Assembly (NCBI RefSeq): GCF_964340395.1
Contig: NC_135569.1
Coordinates: 3,741,540 to 3,761,539 of the forward strand
Length of the DNA stretch: 20,000 nucleotides
Reading direction: 5' to 3'
Source: Glandiceps talaboti
Taxonomy: Eukaryota; Hemichordata; Enteropneusta; Spengelidae
The notes under the pieces were generated by a model, which searched no databases, had not been told where the DNA came from, and saw only the letters and a program-made list of their open reading frames with translations. Shown piece by piece: positions 18,251-20,000 of this stretch. The position numbers and the translations under genes are program-made. The first letter of the stretch is position 1, and each line of letters starts with the position of its first letter.

Positions 18251-18828
18251 GGTATAATTTACCTTTATATGTGTCTGGCCCTTAACAAAAAAAAAAACTG
18301 ATCAAAGATCATTTCTGTACACTAATGTATTCCTTGTAAATGTAAATGAGTACCTAGGAAGAGTGGCATGTGGTGTTCTTCACCATAACATCAGTAGCAC
18401 TTACAAAATCCCTGGTGTAGTTAGTATTGCAAGTGGTAGTCTGACCTATGAATTTCAATTCTTTCTTCCCCTTAATGTACAACTGTACTAAGTGTGACAG
18501 TGTTATATATCATAGCATACTGCACACACTGTAGGTATGAAGTTCACACCTTCAGTTGTATAGCAATGTACCAATTAATGCAGTGTCTGCTCTCTGACCA
18601 AGATCATAATGTCATGTTTTCATGTATTTTGCGTAATTATTTCTGCAAACCAGAACTAAACCATGAACAAGTTTTCACGTGGTAAAGCTTTGGGTAATAT
18701 CAATTTTGAGTTTTCCACAACTTGGTCTCCAAGGGAGCATTCTGAATTTTCTCGAAGATGAATGAGATTCATAACCGCAAAGAATATCTATTCATACATT
18801 GTATCTAATTTCTTGTTTGAGTTAGATT
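18251..18828. other. No feature recognised (about 580 bp)
   Basis: Contains an A-run near 18287-18297 and a 63-codon frame without recognisable features. Confidence 0.4.
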
Positions 18829-19365
18829 ACACAGAGACAGATACTGATAGACAGGTGGCAAGCTAGCAGATTGACAGATGAACTGACAGATAGAGGTGGC
18901 AGGCTGGCCAACAGACAAGCAGACAAGTGAACTGACAAACAGACAGTAAACTGATAGAGAGGTGTCAGGTTGGTTGACAGACAGAGACATACTGAGGTAT
19001 GGATGACAGACATAGAGTAAACACAGAGAGGTGTCAGGTTGGTTGACAGACAGAGACATACTGAGGTATGGATGACAGACATAGAGTAAACACAGAGAGG
19101 TGTCAGGTTGGTTGACAGACAGACATACTGAGGTATGGATGACAGACAGAGAGTAAACGCACAGACAGGTGACAGGCTTATGGACTAGACAGACAGATGA
19201 ACTGACAAACAAACAGTAAACTGACAGACAGAGAGATTTGTCAGGCTGACTGACAGTGAGTCAGACTGAGGTATGGATTACAGACAGACAGTAAGCACAC
19301 AGACAGGTGACAGACAAATGAACGTATGGACAGACAGTAAAAAGACAGACTAGACACAGACAGGT
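18829..19365 (+). repeat. GACA-derived region with 69-bp higher-order repeat
   Basis: GACAGACAGA-type words dominate. Within it, GGTGTCAGGTTGGTTGACAG recurs at 18961, 19030 and 19099 (69 bp apart), each followed by ACATACTGAGGTATGGATGA and CAGACATAGAGTAAACACAG; a more diverged form continues to about 19310. Because 69 is a multiple of three, the minus-strand 135-codon frame shows a 23-residue repeat (SVNQPDTSLCLLYVCHPYL plus a short SMSL-like stretch). Only the repeat explains this frame. The similarity between adjacent units is near perfect, so expansion is recent. Confidence 0.92.
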
Positions 19366-19368
19366 ACA

Positions 19369-19440
19369 TGTAATAATAATAATTTTTTATTGTATCTTTA
19401 TCGAAATATGGACATCAGACCTAAACATTCTAGAAAAGTG
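19369..19440 (-). mobile_element. Possible retroposon 3' tail inside the GACA region
   Basis: TAATAATAATAATTTTTTAT followed by TGTATCTTTATCGAAATATG interrupts the GACA words. On the minus strand this is an A-rich end followed by ATT repeats, as in 3' ends of some LINEs and SINEs. GACA words resume at about 19460. The right boundary is not certain and the identity is inference. Confidence 0.3.
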
Positions 19441-19540
19441 ATAGATGTATGTGTAGCTGGCTGACCAGACCGACAGACTAATGGAGAGACAGACAGTAAG
19501 TAGACAGGCAGAGACAGGTGACTGGCTGGCCAACCAGGCA

Positions 19541-19542
19541 GG

Positions 19543-19626
<84 letters not shown>
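19541..19626 (+). repeat. (GACA)n microsatellite
   Basis: A perfect run of about 20 GACA units from about 19544 to 19625, embedded in interrupted GACA/GATA sequence from about 19460 to 19715 that includes a short GATA run near 19690. The arginine/glutamine/threonine/aspartate-rich frame on the plus strand and the cysteine/leucine/serine/valine-rich frames on the minus strand are translations of it. Confidence 0.97.
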
Positions 19627-19715
19627 TAGTAAACAAACTGATAGACAGACTGACAAATACAGACACGCTGAGACATACATACAAATGTAGATAGATAGAT
19701 AGAGAGAGACACACA

Positions 19716-20000
19716 AAAACAGACGTTAATAAATATACAGCTCTTCTACAGGAACTGATAAAATGTAATCATTCGTCAGCTTATTACATATTTTCTGGAA
19801 ATCATAGTATTGGAGTCCCCCAAAAATTGTTTGCTTCTGGTATCCTGACCCAACCTAGTTTTTAACTTTCCATTCTAAACTTGTAGAAAAAATTGTCGAA
19901 AAATCAAATATTTTTTTGCAAAGTCACGCTAGAAATAGTGACGTTGTCAACATCTTCCTGTACTTCACAAAAAGGTAATACTTTCTGATCCATCTGCAAG
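19716..20000. other. No feature recognised
   Basis: AT-rich end of the window. No supported feature apart from a short imperfect hairpin (GTCAC ... GTGAC) near 19923-19942. Confidence 0.45.

Noticed and set aside
18805-19212. 135-codon minus-strand open frame with 23-residue repeats
   Set aside because: It is a translation of the 69-bp GACA-derived tandem repeat; the period is a multiple of three, so the frame stays open without selection.
19387-19716. Cysteine/leucine/serine/valine-rich minus-strand frames and a DRQT-rich plus-strand frame
   Set aside because: All are translations of the (GACA)n run.

Overview
This window looks like intergenic or intronic DNA from an animal nuclear genome. 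It is AT-rich, has no long open frames on either strand, and has no bacterial or phage gene layout. It is filled with micro- and minisatellites, short non-autonomous DNA transposons and retroposon 3' tails. The frequent TACATGTA words and this repeat style remind me of lophotrochozoan genomes (mollusc or brachiopod), but that is an impression and not a proof. No rRNA, tRNA, CRISPR array or recognisable conserved protein was found.

Layout. 1-5170: degenerate direct repeats (1-540, 1573-1915, 2207-2412), a 210-bp MITE with TA target duplications (844-1053), a perfect 20-bp inverted repeat (1248-1334), a weak promoter/start-codon candidate (2725-2897), a short copy of a 74-bp repeat family (3655-3805) and an AT-rich degenerate satellite (4135-5170). 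5171-10631: a small exon-like segment (5499-5561), an (ACA)n run, two facing LINE-like 3' tails (about 5740-5805 and 6898-6985) around a three-copy tandem repeat (6367-6890), a second, inverted copy of the first MITE (about 8312-8505) and a 38-bp minisatellite (8962-9562). 10632-14556: a hAT-type MITE with 8-bp target duplications (10632-10808), a 157-bp tandem duplication, a pair of RFX X-box-like sites (12822-12857), a 97-bp near-perfect hairpin (13369-13465), the second 74-bp array and a minisatellite with alternating 28/32-bp spacing. 14557-20000: an (ACAT)n region, a 57-bp duplication, a CCATGG-centred minisatellite (17056-17580), the largest 74-bp array (17745-18250) and a long GACA-derived region with a 69-bp higher-order unit (18829-19640).

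Protein coding. Nothing here can be called a gene with confidence. Three weak candidates are listed: a short frame starting at a YY1-like ATG, a 63-bp segment between good splice-site matches, and a 102-codon open frame with one hydrophobic segment. Almost all other open frames are translations of tandem repeats.

The most interesting structure is the 74-bp repeat family. It occurs at three separate places, always in the same orientation. Two of the copies share a non-repeated leader, which suggests a dispersed element carrying a variable number of internal tandem repeats rather than independent satellites. I found no evidence for a new enzymatic or defence system.
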